Source: CANHCC01 sp040381555
GTDB taxonomy: Bacteria > Bacteroidota > Bacteroidia > J057 > RFSG01
Assembly: GCA_040381555.1 (NCBI GenBank)
Contig: JBEIHC010000149.1
Coordinates: 1-5,819 of the forward strand
Length of the DNA: 5,819 bases
Direction of reading: 5' to 3'
The notes below the pieces were generated by a model, which did not search any database, was not told the DNA's origin, and saw nothing but the letters and a program-made list of their open reading frames with translations. The position numbers and the translations under genes are program-made. Each line of letters begins with the position of its first letter. The first letter of the stretch is position 1. Shown here piece after piece: positions 5,593 to 5,819 of this stretch.

Positions 5593-5819
5593 CCCCCTCA
5601 TACACCCCCTCAAAATACTCTACGATATGAGCCCTTAAAAAGGTGGTTTGCTCAAATACATTGATAAAGGGTAAAGGCTTAATTTCTTTCCAATGGGGCC
5701 ATCCTTCTGCATCGGCATGTTCTAGTTCATAAGATCCGGATGGGGCCAGTACCGCACAGAGCGCAATATGCATTAATTCTTGTTTTTCCTCCTTGGTAAA
5801 TTCTCTGGGAGTACTCCCT
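5585..5819 (-). CDS. C-terminal part of an unknown protein (5' end outside the window)
   Basis: The frame is open from the right edge to a TGA at 5585-5587 and gives 77 visible residues. It begins GSTPREFTKEEKQELMHIAL, has CAVLAPSGSYELEHADAEGW and PHWKEIKPLPFINVFEQ in the middle, and ends VEYFEGVYEGEL. I do not recognise the family. The first part looks helical, followed by a Trp/Pro-rich turn and a further helix; there is no signal or membrane segment in view. An ATG at 5773 is a possible start, and AAGGAGGA lies 13 bases before it, but that purine run encodes the plausible peptide K-E-E and the frame stays open upstream, so I treat the gene as partial. The final Glu-Leu-stop (GAG TTA TGA) is written by the first unit of the heptamer array. 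Confidence 0.65.
   Translation of the reverse strand, partial: GSTPREFTKEEKQELMHIALCAVLAPSGSYELEHADAEGWPHWKEIKPLPFINVFEQTTFLRAHIVEYFEGVYEGEL

Noticed and set aside
5585..5773. Complete 62-codon gene starting at the ATG at 5773
   Set aside because: The frame remains open to the window edge with a protein-like sequence (TPREFTKEEKQEL), so a partial longer gene is more likely; the AAGGAGGA run is 13 bases from the ATG, farther than usual for a ribosome binding site.

Overview
The window looks like chromosomal DNA from a member of the Bacteroidota. Three things point there: a type IX secretion (T9SS) C-terminal sorting domain with the LYPNP motif, AT-rich intergenic DNA with few Shine-Dalgarno sequences, and possible TAnnTTTG-type promoter elements. 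Nothing in the sequence fixes the genus. I saw no rRNA, tRNA, CRISPR array, transposase or phage gene.

Left part (1-2627, + strand): two genes for exported proteins lie in tandem. The first (6-761) is a 251-residue protein built from two diverged copies of one small domain, each with a Cys-x7-Cys pair. A 12-bp perfect hairpin follows it. The second (846-2627) has a signal peptide, then a thioredoxin-like segment with a CPRC motif, then about 400 residues that resemble a beta-propeller. Neither gene can be named from sequence alone.

Middle (2628-3205): a convergent intergenic region. It contains a long imperfect hairpin (2685-2756) and a 41-codon gene on the minus strand (2837-2962) for a very lysine- and alanine-rich protein. 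Upstream of that gene lie a weak candidate promoter and an isolated inverted repeat.

Right-centre (3206-5017, minus strand): one 603-codon gene for a secreted, T9SS-exported glycoside hydrolase-like protein of clan GH-A type. It is split by a single in-frame TAG at codon 239, where a Trp codon (TGG) is expected from the surrounding K-D-I-[W]-I-N-I-P-H context. No other lesion is visible in the frame, so it looks like a very recent pseudogene, a strain polymorphism, a sequencing error or a readthrough case. Both predicted catalytic glutamates and the sorting tail lie beyond the stop.

Right end (5018-5819): about 570 bp without a recognisable gene. It holds an AT-rich palindrome, a more GC-rich patch with two adjacent hairpins, a degenerate TAATN pentamer array and a perfect five-copy heptamer array (CATAACT). 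The heptamer array supplies the last codons and stop of a minus-strand gene whose 5' part lies outside the window.

The genes do not form an obvious pathway. The common theme is export: three of the five protein genes carry signal peptides. The best candidates for undescribed biology are the duplicated Cys-pair protein with its CPRC-propeller neighbour, the small basic protein, and the interrupted hydrolase.
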